From Bacillus sp. Bos-x628 (GTDB lineage Bacteria > Bacillota > Bacilli > Bacillales > Bacillaceae): a stretch of DNA of 64,000 nt. A program made the position numbers and the translations under genes. Below are positions 43,202-53,771 of the stretch, piece by piece; the first letter of the stretch is position 1; every line of letters starts with the position of its first letter. The stretch covers positions 620,001-684,000 of the forward strand of contig NZ_CP159358.1 in the NCBI RefSeq assembly GCF_040500475.1, in the 5' to 3' direction. The notes under the pieces were generated by a model. It was not told where the DNA came from, did not search any database, and saw nothing but the letters and a program-made list of their open reading frames with translations.

Positions 43202-43225
43202 TGTAATTATTGTAACATTTGTAAC
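43202..43225 (+). promoter_or_regulatory. Three TGTAAY direct repeats upstream of the IseA-like gene
   Basis: TGTAAT, TGTAAC and TGTAAC start at 43202, 43211 and 43220, nine bases apart. The unit resembles the WalR half-site TGTWAH, but WalR repeats are normally eleven bases apart, so the assignment is open. WalR represses iseA in B. subtilis. Confidence 0.35.
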
Positions 43226-43260
43226 ATAAGAAGTTTTCATTCGAAAAGGAGGCAACCGCC

Positions 43261-43803
43261 TTGAAAAAATTATTTGTCTTTTTAACTGCTGTTATGCTGA
43301 TGATCTCTTTACAAACAACTACACTGGCCGCTTCCAAAAAACCAGCCGATTTGACGAATAAAGAAGCGTTACATATTGCACTTGATGCAAGGGAACACTT
43401 TTGGAGTGCTATGTCAGGCTACAAAATCACTGAACATCCGGACTATACATTAAAAACATTTACTTATAAAGGCATGACTTACAACTACCTTTCTAAAACA
43501 TTTGATACAAAGAAAAAACTAAACAGCTACTTATCACAAGTTTTCACTAAAAAAGCGATCACTCACGGTTTAAGTGACTATCAGTTCATTGTTCATCAAG
43601 GTAAAATGGCTGTTCCAGTCGGTGATGGCGACAACTTGCTAAACTGGGAAAAAGCAACTCCTAAACTTGTATCTAAGAAAAATACAATTCGCACATATGA
43701 TTTCACAGTACCGACTCTTGATGGACGCAAAGTAAAACGCACTGTTACTTATGAAAAAGTACAAAAACATTGGAAAGTAACAAAGATTGATGCTGTGATA
43801 TAA
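43261..43803 (+). CDS. Secreted IseA-like DL-endopeptidase inhibitor
   Basis: A 180-residue exported protein: signal peptide with cleavage expected near LAASK (residue 23-24), then a conserved domain starting ALHIALDAREHFWSAMSG and ending in beta-rich KVKRTVTYEKVQKHWKVTKI. Length and this pattern suggest the IseA (YoeB) family that blocks the NlpC/P60 cell-separation autolysins LytE, LytF and CwlO in B. subtilis. The start is TTG at 43261 behind AAAGGAGG. Identification is from memory of the family. Confidence 0.6.
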   Translation: MKKLFVFLTAVMLMISLQTTTLAASKKPADLTNKEALHIALDAREHFWSAMSGYKITEHPDYTLKTFTYKGMTYNYLSKTFDTKKKLNSYLSQVFTKKAITHGLSDYQFIVHQGKMAVPVGDGDNLLNWEKATPKLVSKKNTIRTYDFTVPTLDGRKVKRTVTYEKVQKHWKVTKIDAVI

Positions 43804-43804
43804 A

Positions 43805-43835
43805 AAGCAGACCTTCTAAGAGGTCTGTTTTTTTT
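43805..43835 (+). terminator. Terminator of the IseA-like gene
   Basis: CAGACCT / AGGTCTG stem followed by eight T residues. Confidence 0.9.
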
Positions 43836-43988
43836 ATATTGGTGAGCGATAAAGTACGAAATTCATAAAAAGGATGTTCAAACTGAACAGTTATTTGAAC
43901 GCTTTTAATTCATGAAATCGTCGTTCAATACCAATTAAATGAAGTGATGATATGAGAGCGAAGATTTGATGAGCAATCTGATAAATCA

Positions 43989-44204
43989 ATGTCTAAATGC
44001 TACTTTTTGTGCACACTGTATGGAGTTGCGGTAACTGCTGTGAGTGTCGCATATATAAATACATCTCGCCAGTTTGATGTTCTTTCAAGTAAGCGAGTAG
44101 AAGATATCACCTTTCCGTCAGTTGTCACCCTGTCATAATCAGACGTAGATGTGACGTGTGCAAATGAAATGAGAGAGTTACAAAATATGTCATTTTTAAA
44201 TTAG
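43989..44204 (+). pseudogene. Short reading frame interrupted by one in-frame stop
   Basis: The gap between the IseA-like gene and the P450 gene (about 490 bases) holds an ATG frame of 49 codons (MSKCYFLCTLYGVAVTAVSV, hydrophobic start), a TAA at 44136, and 21 further in-frame codons to TAG at 44202. It may be a small exported protein gene with a nonsense mutation. No ribosome site is evident and no family is recognised. Confidence 0.25.
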
Positions 44205-44251
44205 GTGTTTTGCATCTTTTCACCAGTCAATTATTTCACTATGAAACCATC

Positions 44252-44286
44252 AAAAAAACCGCCACACTTCTCAATTGACGGTTTTT
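44252..44286 (-). terminator. Terminator of the fatR-CYP102A operon
   Basis: AAAAACCG / CGGTTTTT pairing around an 18-base loop, just before the P450 stop codon on the minus strand. Confidence 0.65.
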
Positions 44287-44296
44287 CCCCTTCTTG

Positions 44297-47200
44297 TTAG
44301 CTCCATACATCTTTTACATATCTATATTCATTCGTAAGAGATGTCAGCCAATTTTCAGCTTCTTCTTTTGAACACTGCTTCACAGTTTGGTAAATATCTA
44401 TAATCGTGTTTTCTACATCGGGAGCCATGACTTTTCCATCCCCGCAAATGTACATATATCCACCTTGATCAAGTAAATGAATGAGCATTTCTCCATCTTC
44501 TTTGATCAAGTCCTGAACATACACTTTATGTTCCTCGTAACGAGAGTAAGCCCGGTGGATGCTGACAGCTCCTTTTTGTTCTGCGAGCTGCAATTCTTCA
44601 TCATACAGATCATCTTCATTTGGGTGGCGGCAGCCAAAGTATAGATGTGCTTCACCTAGTTGTTTTCCTTCATTTAGCAATTGTTCTCTTGCCTGAATAA
44701 ACCCTCTAAATGGCGCAACTCCTGTTCCTGGTCCGATCATGATCATAGGAATTTCTGGTGCAGGCGGTAAATGGAAGCCTGCCTGCGCCGCATGCAGGAA
44801 GCAAGCTACTTCTTCGCCTTCTTTTACTCCACATAAATAGTTTGATGCCACTCCAGCAAATTCCCCTCGGCCACTCCAAGCATCACCTTTAACAACTGCA
44901 ACTGTGATACTGACTAATTGTTCGTCTACCTTTGGTGAGCTAGAAATTGAATAATAACGAGGTTTCAACCCTGGTAAAAGTGACAAGAAATGCACAAATG
45001 GCAGTTCACATGCTTCATATTGTTCTAATAAATCAAGCATTGTCACTCGTTTCTTTAAAACTTCTTCTTGATAAAATTCTCCAGCCATCTGCTCTAGCTC
45101 AATACGATGAGGTGGGCATACCGTATGTTTGGCGAGTTCTCTTAGTTGCGTACGTGTCGCCGGCTCTTGAAGCTCTACATGTGATGCTAGTAAATCACTG
45201 ATTTGAATCGCCTGATCTAGTGGTAAATGACTCATCTCTTTTTCAGATGACAGCTTAATGTGCTGTGCCGGGTCTAACTTAAACCGTTTGATCACACGAT
45301 GCACTAGCGCATCACTATTTTTAGGCAATATACCGATGTGATCCCCTTCCTTATATTGTTTACCTCGAGGTAATTTCAGTTCAATATGCCGTGTTTGACG
45401 CGGGCTTTTTTCAGATTGCAGCTCTTCATTTTTTAACACAACAGCTGAAAAAGCACCATACGATTTGGCTACAGGGCGTTCCAATAGTTCATTCGTATAT
45501 GCAAATGAAAGATGTGGCTTTTCTTGGCTTTTCTCTTGCAAAGTCAATGCAAATTCTCTAGCAAGCTCTTCAAATACGACTTGTTGAAATTTTTCTTTAT
45601 CCTCATCCATATCGCCGCCTGCATCGCCCTCTCCTACGTCAACAAGGCGCTTAGCTCCCTTTCTATTCAGTGCTTCATCAATAAGACGAGGAATGCGCTG
45701 ATACGTGCTCGCCCAATTTCGATCACCACATCCAAAGACTGCAAATGTCACTTTTGACAGATCTCGCTCTTGATCCTGCGTGACCCATTCTACAAATTGC
45801 TTTGCATGGTCAGGTGGCAACCCGTTATAAGAAGCAGTAACGATTAGAACTGCTCCTTCCTCTGGTAATTGCCCTACATAATCATCAAGTGGGGCAATCG
45901 TCACATCAAACCCTTTTGCTTTACCATCATCAGCAAATTCATTGGCTATTTGCTGGGCTGTACCAAGATTTGATCCGTATAACACCAAAAGGGGCGTTCC
46001 GTGACTAGGTACTGTCGCTTTAGCTGATGCAGAGCTTTTTTTCGGTGACTCTTTTGGAAGCGTCATAAAGAACTGCTGCTTTCTTGGCCGCACTTTGATT
46101 TTAAAATCATTTGGTTTAATTGTAAGCGATTCTTTTATTTTAAGCTCATATGACGTGTGATCAATTAACTCAAGATGATGCAGAACCATTGCCAATACGA
46201 TGGTGGCCTCATGAAGCGCAAATTGCATACCAATACATGCACGCTGACCGTTCCCAAATGGTTTATATGCATGCTGCGGAATCTTTTCAGGATGCATAAA
46301 ACGTTCTGGTTTAAATTCTTCGGCATCCTCTCCCCACACCGTTTGATCACGATGCAATTTTGGAATCAATACTGTGACACTTTGATTTTTTTCAATCGGA
46401 TATTTCCCTCCGATGACTGTGTCCTCTTTTGCATAAAGCGAGAAGGAGGGCGCGGTTGGCCAAAGGCGAAGCGCCTCATTTAAAACCATGCGGATATAGC
46501 TTAGTTTTTGCACCTGCTTGAAGGTTGGCAATTCACCTTGTAGCACTTCATCAGCTTCTTGAACTGCTTTTTTTAATTCTTCTGGATTCTTTAATAAGAA
46601 ATAAATCGCAAAAGATAACAAGCCGCTTGTTGTTTCATGACCAGCGATTAAGAATGTAATGATCTGGTAACGGATATTTTCATCTGACAGTCTTTCACCT
46701 GTTTCAGGATCTTTTGCATGCAGCATGAGAGACAGCAAATCATCTCCAGTTTCATCTTGCTTTTTCCGTTCATGAATAATGTCATCTACTAGCTGCTTCA
46801 TAAAATCGACATTTTGCTCAAATTCTTTTTTTCTTTTGATCATCATCTTATCTACAATTGGCAATCGGCTAGACTGATCCATCGCTTCGTTTAAGCCTGT
46901 TAACATACTTTCTATAAATGGATGCTGCTTTTCTTTGTAAAAGCTGTTAAATCGAAAATCAAAGCCGCATAGTCCGATTGTATCAAGAGTGAGCTTTGTC
47001 ATATCCTCTGTTACTTCAATTTCCTCATCACGACCTGATCTTTGCCATTTTTGCATAAGCTGAGTGGCAATATCCAGCATCATATGATGATAGCCCTTCA
47101 TGGCCTGCTGGCTAAAGGCTGGCATCAAGATTTGATGGGCCTTTTTCCAGTTTGGCTCATCTGTCCAGCTAGTAAACAATCCATCTCCTGCAAATGCTCG

Positions 47201-47440
47201 CGCTTTGTTGAGACTGATCCCGATGTATTTATCGAAGCGGCTCTCATCACACACTTCGCTGACAAGTTCATGGTTTGAAACAAAAATACTTGTTTGTCCG
47301 GTAAATTCAAATTGGAAGATCGGCCCTAATTCATCTGCCAAACGCCAAAAAGTTTGAGAAAGCTCTCCTTTTTTTAATAGAGGAATATTTTTTAAAGGTC
47401 CGTATGTTTTTGGTTTTGGAATGATTGATGTTTGATGCAT
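44297..47440 (-). CDS. Self-sufficient cytochrome P450/NADPH reductase fusion, CYP102A type
   Basis: A 1047-residue fatty-acid hydroxylase like P450 BM3. The P450 domain carries AGHETTSG in the I helix and the heme-thiolate loop [11 protein letters not shown] near residue 400; after a short linker comes the FMN-flavodoxin domain ([17 protein letters not shown]) and the FAD/NADPH domain ([22 protein letters not shown], a terminal W). It hydroxylates long-chain fatty acids at subterminal positions. The ATG at 47440 has GGGAGTGGGAGC upstream. It follows fatR in one operon, like B. subtilis yrhJ and B. megaterium bm3. Confidence 0.93.
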   Translation of the reverse strand: MHQTSIIPKPKTYGPLKNIPLLKKGELSQTFWRLADELGPIFQFEFTGQTSIFVSNHELVSEVCDESRFDKYIGISLNKARAFAGDGLFTSWTDEPNWKKAHQILMPAFSQQAMKGYHHMMLDIATQLMQKWQRSGRDEEIEVTEDMTKLTLDTIGLCGFDFRFNSFYKEKQHPFIESMLTGLNEAMDQSSRLPIVDKMMIKRKKEFEQNVDFMKQLVDDIIHERKKQDETGDDLLSLMLHAKDPETGERLSDENIRYQIITFLIAGHETTSGLLSFAIYFLLKNPEELKKAVQEADEVLQGELPTFKQVQKLSYIRMVLNEALRLWPTAPSFSLYAKEDTVIGGKYPIEKNQSVTVLIPKLHRDQTVWGEDAEEFKPERFMHPEKIPQHAYKPFGNGQRACIGMQFALHEATIVLAMVLHHLELIDHTSYELKIKESLTIKPNDFKIKVRPRKQQFFMTLPKESPKKSSASAKATVPSHGTPLLVLYGSNLGTAQQIANEFADDGKAKGFDVTIAPLDDYVGQLPEEGAVLIVTASYNGLPPDHAKQFVEWVTQDQERDLSKVTFAVFGCGDRNWASTYQRIPRLIDEALNRKGAKRLVDVGEGDAGGDMDEDKEKFQQVVFEELAREFALTLQEKSQEKPHLSFAYTNELLERPVAKSYGAFSAVVLKNEELQSEKSPRQTRHIELKLPRGKQYKEGDHIGILPKNSDALVHRVIKRFKLDPAQHIKLSSEKEMSHLPLDQAIQISDLLASHVELQEPATRTQLRELAKHTVCPPHRIELEQMAGEFYQEEVLKKRVTMLDLLEQYEACELPFVHFLSLLPGLKPRYYSISSSPKVDEQLVSITVAVVKGDAWSGRGEFAGVASNYLCGVKEGEEVACFLHAAQAGFHLPPAPEIPMIMIGPGTGVAPFRGFIQAREQLLNEGKQLGEAHLYFGCRHPNEDDLYDEELQLAEQKGAVSIHRAYSRYEEHKVYVQDLIKEDGEMLIHLLDQGGYMYICGDGKVMAPDVENTIIDIYQTVKQCSKEEAENWLTSLTNEYRYVKDVWS

Positions 47441-47461
47441 GCTCCCACTCCCTTTCATGAT

Positions 47462-48040
47462 TTAAGATTCAACGCTGATTGCGCGCCATAAACATTGCTC
47501 AACTTCCTCTATAAATTCAATGGTTGGTTCTATTTCCTCAGCTAGTATTTGTTTATGCAGTTGCACAAAAGCGCCAAATACAATGGATAAAATCGTTCTA
47601 CCGGAAAGATTCGGATGTATACCATTCTTTCGTCCTTCCTCGAAGATGAGAAATAGTTCATTTAACAAATTCTGCATTTTCTCTTTACTTTTCTCATCTA
47701 AGAAATGTGACCGTTTATCAATTTCTAAGAAATAAAGGCCACTTGGATTCTCCTTTGTAAACCGAACCAAACAATAAAATACATGTTTGAAGTAACCTCT
47801 TATATTTGATTGTGGATCTGGACTGTTTGTTTTCATTTTTTCGATAAATGCGGAGAGACTTCGTTGATACAAAATATTGACGAGTGCTTCTTTACTATCA
47901 AAATAACGATAAATGGTTCCTGCACCGACGTTTGCTTTTTTTGAAATCATCGGCATGGTTGTTCCATCAAAGCCCCGTTCGATAAATAATTCAAGAGATG
48001 CCTTCATAATTTGCTCTTGTTTATCCGTAACTGTAGTCAT
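47462..48040 (-). CDS. fatR: TetR-family repressor of the P450 gene
   Basis: A 192-residue TetR protein: N-terminal helix-turn-helix (residues 8-55, DGTTMPMISKKANVGAGTIYRYF) and a ligand-binding helical domain. B. subtilis FatR (YrhI) and B. megaterium Bm3R1 in the same position repress their own operon and are released by fatty acids. AGGAGGATGAA precedes the ATG, and the P450 gene follows 21 bases later. A perfect palindrome lies 22 bases upstream of the start codon. Confidence 0.88.
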   Translation of the reverse strand: MTTVTDKQEQIMKASLELFIERGFDGTTMPMISKKANVGAGTIYRYFDSKEALVNILYQRSLSAFIEKMKTNSPDPQSNIRGYFKHVFYCLVRFTKENPSGLYFLEIDKRSHFLDEKSKEKMQNLLNELFLIFEEGRKNGIHPNLSGRTILSIVFGAFVQLHKQILAEEIEPTIEFIEEVEQCLWRAISVES

Positions 48041-48061
48041 TTCATCCTCCTCTTGTCTCTA

Positions 48062-48079
48062 GGAATGAACGTTCATTCC
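48062..48079. promoter_or_regulatory. FatR/Bm3R1-type operator
   Basis: GGAATGAACGTTCATTCC is a perfect 18-base palindrome, essentially the operator I recall for Bm3R1 of B. megaterium. It lies where it would block the fatR promoter. Confidence 0.8.
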
Positions 48080-48300
48080 GAATGTTACATACTATATTAA
48101 TATTTTAAATTCTTCTAATTATACTTAAACATACTTATTTTTTTTCGTCACTACATTTTCTGAAAATAATAATAATTGAGAAATGATGCCTAGTCATGAT
48201 GCATCCAAAGGACTTATAAATCTTGACATGATGGTTACATGCGGTGTCTTGAGCCCTATATGCCCCTTTTCACTCCTGATCTATTGGGGAATGAAAAAGT

Positions 48301-48329
48301 AAAAAATCCGGTATTCAGCCGGATTTTTT
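48301..48329 (-). terminator. Terminator at the end of the DMT exporter gene
   Basis: AAAAAATCCGG / CCGGATTTTTT, an 11-base perfect stem; the stop codon lies in the loop. Confidence 0.9.
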
Positions 48330-49223
48330 GGTTTTCATTACTCTTCCTTGACGCTGCTGCATCAAGAAGAAGAAGACACCTAAAAGAACAAGAAGACCGC
48401 CAAACATTTGTATGAATGTCACTTTTTCGCCGAGAAGCAGTACAGCAAGAATCGTTGCCCCAACTGGTTCCCCAAGAATACTCATCGAAATGGTGGTGGC
48501 ATTGACATACGTTAGCAACCAATTGTTAATGACATGAGACATGGTTGGAATAATGGCGAGTAATAAAAAGATCCTCCATTCTTTCCCTGAATATCCTGTA
48601 AAACGAGTGTGTTGAAGTATGTTAAAGAAAAGCAAAAAAAGACCGGCAAAACCAAATACACAAAAACTATATATCCAATGAGATATTTTTCTCACAGCTT
48701 GCTGACCAATTAATAAGTAACACACGACCGCAATGACACTTAAAAAGGATAAAAGATCACCTAAAATCGCCCCGCGGCTATGCCCGATATCGCCCCATCC
48801 AATCATCAGTGCACCAAGAATTGCTACACACATAGTGAAAACAGTTGACATCGTTGTTCGTTCACGAAAAATGAGGTATCCGCCTAACAGTGAAACCATT
48901 GGCTGAAGGGCAATAATAATAGTCGAGCTTGCTACTGTGGTGAGCTTCAGCGAACCAAACCATAACACGAAATGAAGCCCTAAAAAAAAGCCAGACAAAC
49001 ATAAAAAGAACCAGTCTTTCCGTTTCATCGACTGAAACTCTTTTTTTCGCAAGAGAATAAATGGAAACATCAATGCAGCCGCAAATACCATGCGATACAT
49101 ACTTAAAATAGATGCAGGTGCATTTGACCATTTGACAATAATAGCAGAAAACGAGATAGCAATAATTGAGATGACAAGCGGCACGACAATTGATTTCTTT
49201 GGAGCAGTTGTATTTATTTCCAT
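48315..49223 (-). CDS. EamA-domain DMT-family transporter
   Basis: A 302-residue membrane protein with ten hydrophobic helices made of two EamA repeats (IVKWSNAPASILSMYRMVF in repeat 1, EPVGATILAVLLLGE in repeat 2), the drug/metabolite transporter architecture. Probably an exporter; no substrate can be named. AAAGGACG precedes the ATG. Single-gene unit. Confidence 0.82.
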   Translation of the reverse strand: MEINTTAPKKSIVVPLVISIIAISFSAIIVKWSNAPASILSMYRMVFAAALMFPFILLRKKEFQSMKRKDWFFLCLSGFFLGLHFVLWFGSLKLTTVASSTIIIALQPMVSLLGGYLIFRERTTMSTVFTMCVAILGALMIGWGDIGHSRGAILGDLLSFLSVIAVVCYLLIGQQAVRKISHWIYSFCVFGFAGLFLLFFNILQHTRFTGYSGKEWRIFLLLAIIPTMSHVINNWLLTYVNATTISMSILGEPVGATILAVLLLGEKVTFIQMFGGLLVLLGVFFFLMQQRQGRVMKTKKSG

Positions 49224-49360
49224 CAGCAGCGTCCTTTACATCAGCAGTTGATGAGGTTCCCCATCTTGTATGTCGTCATCTTACTATGTAGATGAGCAAG
49301 CCGGCAAGATGCTTTTTTCAAATCTTGCAAGTCAAAAAGAGCTTTCATTGCGGTAACCCT

Positions 49361-50080
49361 TTATTCATCATCTATTAACAAATAGATTGCCCGAACTGGT
49401 CCATGTACGCCCACCACTAAATTCATTTCAATATCAGCAGAATTACTCGGACCTGATATAAAATGAATCGCACCTTTTGTCTTTTCACCCTTTTCTACTG
49501 AATGATGAAAAGCCGAAACTGCTTGAATCATTCTAGGTACAATTGTACTTTTTTCTATACACACGATATAAATCAAAGGTAAAAAGTGTAGCGCTCTACC
49601 CTGACCTTCATGCGATTGAAGTACGACTGTTCCTGATTCTGCAAGCGTATAATCACTAAACACTACCCCATACCTTGCTTTTTCAGCATGTGCTATATTT
49701 TCATTTCGGGATAGATCTGCCCCCCATCTAGAAACTTCGATTCCTTCTTCTTTCAATCCTTTGAATACTGAGGTTAATCCATATTGATCAAACCGCCTGT
49801 CCTTAGAGGTTATCACAGCACCCTTTCCATACTCTTCCATAATGGATAGAAGTACATATGGGGCTTTCTCCACTGTTGTATCAATGACTCTTGTGTGAAT
49901 GTGTTTACATTGCGCTTTCAATTGATCGACCATTTCTTCTTTGGATGCATGTTGGTTAGTATACCAATTGATCTGATGCTTCCATTTTGGACGTTCAAGC
50001 GCTTCAGACTGATATCTCCCTAGTTGATGCTGAATGTGAGCTAAAAAAGAATCCCGACGAGAAATGATTCCTTTCATCAC
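49361..50080 (-). CDS. lutC: Lactate utilisation protein LutC
   Basis: A 239-residue LUD-domain protein ([41 protein letters not shown]), the third component of the LutABC L-lactate oxidase. It starts with GTG 50080 or ATG 50077 overlapping the lutB stop. Required for growth on lactate and for biofilm-associated lactate use in B. subtilis. Confidence 0.93.
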   Translation of the reverse strand: MMKGIISRRDSFLAHIQHQLGRYQSEALERPKWKHQINWYTNQHASKEEMVDQLKAQCKHIHTRVIDTTVEKAPYVLLSIMEEYGKGAVITSKDRRFDQYGLTSVFKGLKEEGIEVSRWGADLSRNENIAHAEKARYGVVFSDYTLAESGTVVLQSHEGQGRALHFLPLIYIVCIEKSTIVPRMIQAVSAFHHSVEKGEKTKGAIHFISGPSNSADIEMNLVVGVHGPVRAIYLLIDDE

Positions 50081-51498
50081 CGCTCCCCCATTTGTTTCTT
50101 TTTAAACCAATCTCTAAATCTTTCTTTACTCGGAGCTGGAAACTCGCGAATATCTGTCCAATTCTTTAAAGGACCCTTTCCTTTTGAAATTTGGCCATTT
50201 GATGCCATTCGATTCATTACCACTGGGGCTACTTTTGTTCCAAAATGATACATCTGCGGAGTCGATGCCCCCATTCCAAACATTTTCATCGCCATCATTT
50301 CCGCCTTAGGGGCTCTGCCCTCTTTTTCAACAATCACTTGTCTATGCTTGATGAGCAGTTCGTGTAGTGGAATTTTCACTGGACAAGCGTCCGTACAAGC
50401 GGCACACAAGCTTGATGCAAAAGGAAGTTCTTGATAATCATCATATCCGCCAAGAAGTGGTGACAGTACAGCACCAATCGGACCAGGATAAATAGACCCG
50501 TATGAATGTCCGCCAACATGCCGGTAAACAGGGCACACATTAATGCAGGCTGCACACCGAATACATTGCAGAACAGACTGAAAAGCTGTACCTAAAATAT
50601 CTGATCTCCCGTTATCGACAATAACCAAATGGAATTCTTCAGGTCCATCGATTTCTCCTTCTCCTCTTGGCCCAACAACAGAAATATAGCTCGTTAATTT
50701 TTGACCAACCGCACTTCGACACAAAAGACCAACGAGCACATCAAGTTCCTCCATCGATGGAACGAGCCGCTCCATTCCCATGACAGCAATGTGTGTCTTC
50801 GGTATAGCGGTGACAAGGTCTGCATTTCCTTCGTTTGTCACAAGACAAATCGAGCCCGTGTTGGCAACAGCAAAGTTGCAACCGGTGACTCCAATATCTG
50901 CTTCAAGGAATGATTCTCTTAATAAGGTTCTCACAAAACGGGTCATGTCTTCAGGGGTTTCTGACATTTCATATCCAAGCTTTTCATGAAATACATCACG
51001 TATTTGTTCTTTCGTCATATGTAATGCAGGGGCCACGATATGTGAGGGCGGCTCATGGTCATCTACTTGCAGTATATATTCACCAAGATCACTTTCGAGG
51101 ACCTCACACCCAAGCGCTTCAAGTGCTTGATTCATTTCGATTTCTTCTGTAACCATTGATTTTGATTTAACGATCTTTTTTGCTGCTTTTTTTTGCGCAA
51201 CATCTTGAATGTATGCAGATGCCTCTTCCTTCGTTTTGGCAAAAAAAACATGCCCTCCACGCTCGCTCACTTTTTCACTTAATTGGTATAAATATTGATC
51301 GAGATGTGCTAGCGTATGCTGCCTGATTTCCTCGCCAAGTTCACGCCACATCTCCCAGTTGCCAAGCTCTTCACTGGCTGTCATCCGCCTTGCATAAAGA
51401 CGCTCCTGTGCCGAGGAAACCGCTCCTCTCATGACCACATCATCTATTCCTTCTCCGATTCGTTCTTTAAAGCCTTTCTCACCTATCTTCATACTCAT
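50077..51498 (-). CDS. lutB: Lactate utilisation iron-sulfur protein LutB
   Basis: A 473-residue protein: an N-terminal LUD domain ([21 protein letters not shown]) and a C-terminal ferredoxin region with two cluster motifs, [19 protein letters not shown] and [13 protein letters not shown]. It carries electrons in the LutABC complex. GGGGGG precedes the ATG at 51498. In B. subtilis the operon is repressed by LutR and SinR; no lutR is seen here. Confidence 0.93.
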   Translation of the reverse strand: MSMKIGEKGFKERIGEGIDDVVMRGAVSSAQERLYARRMTASEELGNWEMWRELGEEIRQHTLAHLDQYLYQLSEKVSERGGHVFFAKTKEEASAYIQDVAQKKAAKKIVKSKSMVTEEIEMNQALEALGCEVLESDLGEYILQVDDHEPPSHIVAPALHMTKEQIRDVFHEKLGYEMSETPEDMTRFVRTLLRESFLEADIGVTGCNFAVANTGSICLVTNEGNADLVTAIPKTHIAVMGMERLVPSMEELDVLVGLLCRSAVGQKLTSYISVVGPRGEGEIDGPEEFHLVIVDNGRSDILGTAFQSVLQCIRCAACINVCPVYRHVGGHSYGSIYPGPIGAVLSPLLGGYDDYQELPFASSLCAACTDACPVKIPLHELLIKHRQVIVEKEGRAPKAEMMAMKMFGMGASTPQMYHFGTKVAPVVMNRMASNGQISKGKGPLKNWTDIREFPAPSKERFRDWFKKKQMGER

Positions 51499-51519
51499 GT
51501 GTCTTTCCCCCCTTAGCTA

Positions 51520-52236
51520 TCAGCGACTGTTTAATACTTCTGCGATATGCATCACCTTTATTTGTTTCTTAAGGCGGGCAATTCTTCCGCCAATATTAAG
51601 CAGACATCCACAGTCAGCGCCAATCAAATACTCCGCTTCTGTCTCCTCTATGCTTTGTACTTTTTCATCTACCATTTGCTTAGAAATCGGCGTCATTTTC
51701 ACTGAAAATGTCCCCCCAAATCCGCAGCAATTCTCTGCGCGGGGCAGTGGTTCCATAATCAAGTCTTTGACATTTGATAATAGTGTAAAAGGTGCATCCT
51801 TAACTCTAAGAAGCCTTGTCATATGACAGGATGTATGATAGGTTGCTTTCCCTTTTAGACTGGCTCCTACATCTGTTACGTTTAAGATATTAACAATAAA
51901 TTCTGTTAATTCATAAGTTTTTGCAGCAAGTGCCTCAGCCTGCTGCGACCATATAGGATCTTCCTTTAAAAGATGAGGATACTCTAGAAACATCGCCTTG
52001 CACGAGCCTGATGGAGTCACAACATATTCTGTTGATTCAAATGCTTTGATCATGTTTTTCGCTGCTTTGATTGCCTCTTTTGCGTAACCGCTGTTAAACG
52101 CTGGTTGCCCGCAACAAACTTGTGCTTCTGGAAAATCCACCTTAACACCTAGACGCTCTAACACTTCGACTGTCGACTTCCCAACATTTGGTTGTATTGT
52201 GTCAATTAAACAGGTCACAAATAAACTGACTTTCAT
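51520..52236 (-). CDS. lutA: Lactate utilisation protein LutA
   Basis: A 238-residue protein with two CCG/Fe-S-binding repeats ([24 protein letters not shown]) related to heterodisulfide reductase and GlpC. It is the first subunit of the LutABC lactate-oxidising complex. I start at ATG 52236, giving [13 protein letters not shown] and the B. subtilis length; the frame remains open upstream to 52263 without a better ribosome site. Confidence 0.92.
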   Translation of the reverse strand: MKVSLFVTCLIDTIQPNVGKSTVEVLERLGVKVDFPEAQVCCGQPAFNSGYAKEAIKAAKNMIKAFESTEYVVTPSGSCKAMFLEYPHLLKEDPIWSQQAEALAAKTYELTEFIVNILNVTDVGASLKGKATYHTSCHMTRLLRVKDAPFTLLSNVKDLIMEPLPRAENCCGFGGTFSVKMTPISKQMVDEKVQSIEETEAEYLIGADCGCLLNIGGRIARLKKQIKVMHIAEVLNSR

Positions 52237-52393
52237 CGGCGAACTTCCCTTCTTTTGCTTCACTTGAATAAAAACAGGTCATCTGACGACTTCGAACGGT
52301 TAACCTAATATATTCATTTTAATCCTCATATTCAGATATTTCAATGAAAGCATTTGTAAAAACTAGGAAATATGGTTTTTGCTGCTTCATTAA

Positions 52394-52420
52394 AAATGCG
52401 CCCTGTTTAGAAGGGCGCTT
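52394..52420 (-). terminator. Terminator of the YtfG-like gene
   Basis: GCGCCC / GGGCGC stem with a nine-base loop; minus-strand reading ends in ATTTTTAAT. Confidence 0.85.
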
Positions 52421-52436
52421 TCGGTTCATTAATTTA

Positions 52437-53288
52437 TTAATTTAAAATCATTTGACGAATACCTTCCTCAACAGGTGTTAAAGAACGACCGAGTAACTCT
52501 TCAAAATCATGGCTTTCAATAGCCAATGCACCACCGCGAATGCCGTTTTGAATCTCTTTGATAAATGGAACCGCTTCTTTTGGAACACCACTTGATGCTA
52601 AAAATTCTCCAAATGTCTCTACATCTACCTGCTCAACTTTTATCTTTTGACCACTCACTTGACTAACGATATGTGCAAGTTCAGTGTGCGTCCGAAGCGG
52701 TCCTGACAATTCATATATTTCCTTTTGATGCTGGGATAAAGTTAACGCATTTGCAGCCGCTTCTGCGTAGTCATTTCTTGTGGCCCAGCCGACCCTTCCA
52801 TCTCCAATAGGTGATAAAAAAGGAGCACCGTTTAAAGAGGCTTGAATGGTATCTGCCTCATTTTCTAAATACCAGTTGTTTCTTAAAAACACATGTGGAA
52901 TGCCAGAGGCCAAAATAGCTTCTTCTGTTTTTGCATGGTCATGTGCAAGGACAAGCTTACTTTCTCTTGCATTCACAACACTTGTATAAGCAATAAACTT
53001 AACATTGGCTGCTTTCGCCGCATTAACGGCTGCTGTATGCTGCTTCACTCGGTCTCCGTCAGCAGTTGAAATCAACAAGAGACGATCAATTCCTTGAAAC
53101 GCTGATTCAAGGGTTTCTGGCTGAGTAAAATCTCCCTTACGAACATTCACACCAGCTTTTTTTAGATGTGCTGCTTTTTGCGGATCACGAACACTGACCG
53201 CAATTTGTTCAGCTGGTACTTTTGTCAGCAAATGTTTGACGACGAGCGATCCAAGTTGTCCTGTTGCACCTGTCACTAATAATTTCAT
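52437..53288 (-). CDS. NmrA/YtfG-type NAD(P)-dependent oxidoreductase
   Basis: A 283-residue atypical short-chain dehydrogenase: VTGATGQLGSLVVKHLL dinucleotide-binding motif, VRDPQKAAHLKKAGVNVRKG cofactor loop, and YELSGP in the C-terminal part. Nearest functional relatives are QorB/YtfG quinone reductases and regulatory NmrA-like proteins. GAGGAGG precedes the ATG. It lies beside a dead Rrf2 regulator that may once have controlled it. Confidence 0.8.
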   Translation of the reverse strand: MKLLVTGATGQLGSLVVKHLLTKVPAEQIAVSVRDPQKAAHLKKAGVNVRKGDFTQPETLESAFQGIDRLLLISTADGDRVKQHTAAVNAAKAANVKFIAYTSVVNARESKLVLAHDHAKTEEAILASGIPHVFLRNNWYLENEADTIQASLNGAPFLSPIGDGRVGWATRNDYAEAAANALTLSQHQKEIYELSGPLRTHTELAHIVSQVSGQKIKVEQVDVETFGEFLASSGVPKEAVPFIKEIQNGIRGGALAIESHDFEELLGRSLTPVEEGIRQMILN

Positions 53289-53391
53289 CTGTTTGACCTC
53301 CTCATTTTGTCAATAAACGATGATTTTTTGATGAAACAACGAAGAACAAATATATGACTGCTAGGCTCCTACCAATTATTACAACGAGAGG

Positions 53392-53724
53392 TTAAGCTTC
53401 TTGAAGTTCATGGCGAATTCTCGTATTCATCACTTGACCAATGGAACAAACAATGACTCGATTATGAAAGTGCAATAACTGGTCATCCTCTATCACATCC
53501 ACAGCTTAATACACATCTAAAAGCGTTATGTCTTCTGCCGGCCGCATGAAATAAGCGCCGCCTACTCCGCCCTGAATCTCAAGAAGCCTGCCCGTTTGAG
53601 CATAGCCATCATCTTACGAACAATGACCGGATTTGAATTGATGCTCACTGCAATAAAATCACCCGTACACTCTTTTTGAACAAATATGAACAGAAATGGT
53701 ATACCTTCTCCGCATTTGTTTCAT
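53392..53724 (-). pseudogene. Rrf2-family regulator (YwnA-like), multiply broken
   Basis: Minus-strand translation gives, across two or more frames, MKQMRRRYTISVHI, then VSINSNPVIVRKMMAMLKRAGF, then GGVGGAYFMRPAEDITLLDVY and, after a TAA, an end VMNTRIRHELQEA. These are the consecutive landmarks of Rrf2-type helix-turn-helix repressors (NTNPVVIRRIL; GGA...DITLLDVYRAV). Frameshifts in the first half and a stop in the second make it non-functional. Confidence 0.7.
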
Positions 53725-53738
53725 CTAAATCACCACCG

Positions 53739-53759
53739 TTGTAATCAATGTAGTTACAA
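53739..53759. promoter_or_regulatory. Dyad upstream of the Rrf2 pseudogene
   Basis: TTGTAATC...GTTACAA: outer arms TTGTAA and TTACAA form a dyad 15 bases before the pseudogene start, a typical place for an Rrf2 autoregulatory operator. Confidence 0.35.
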
Positions 53760-53771
53760 TGAAGCGGATTG

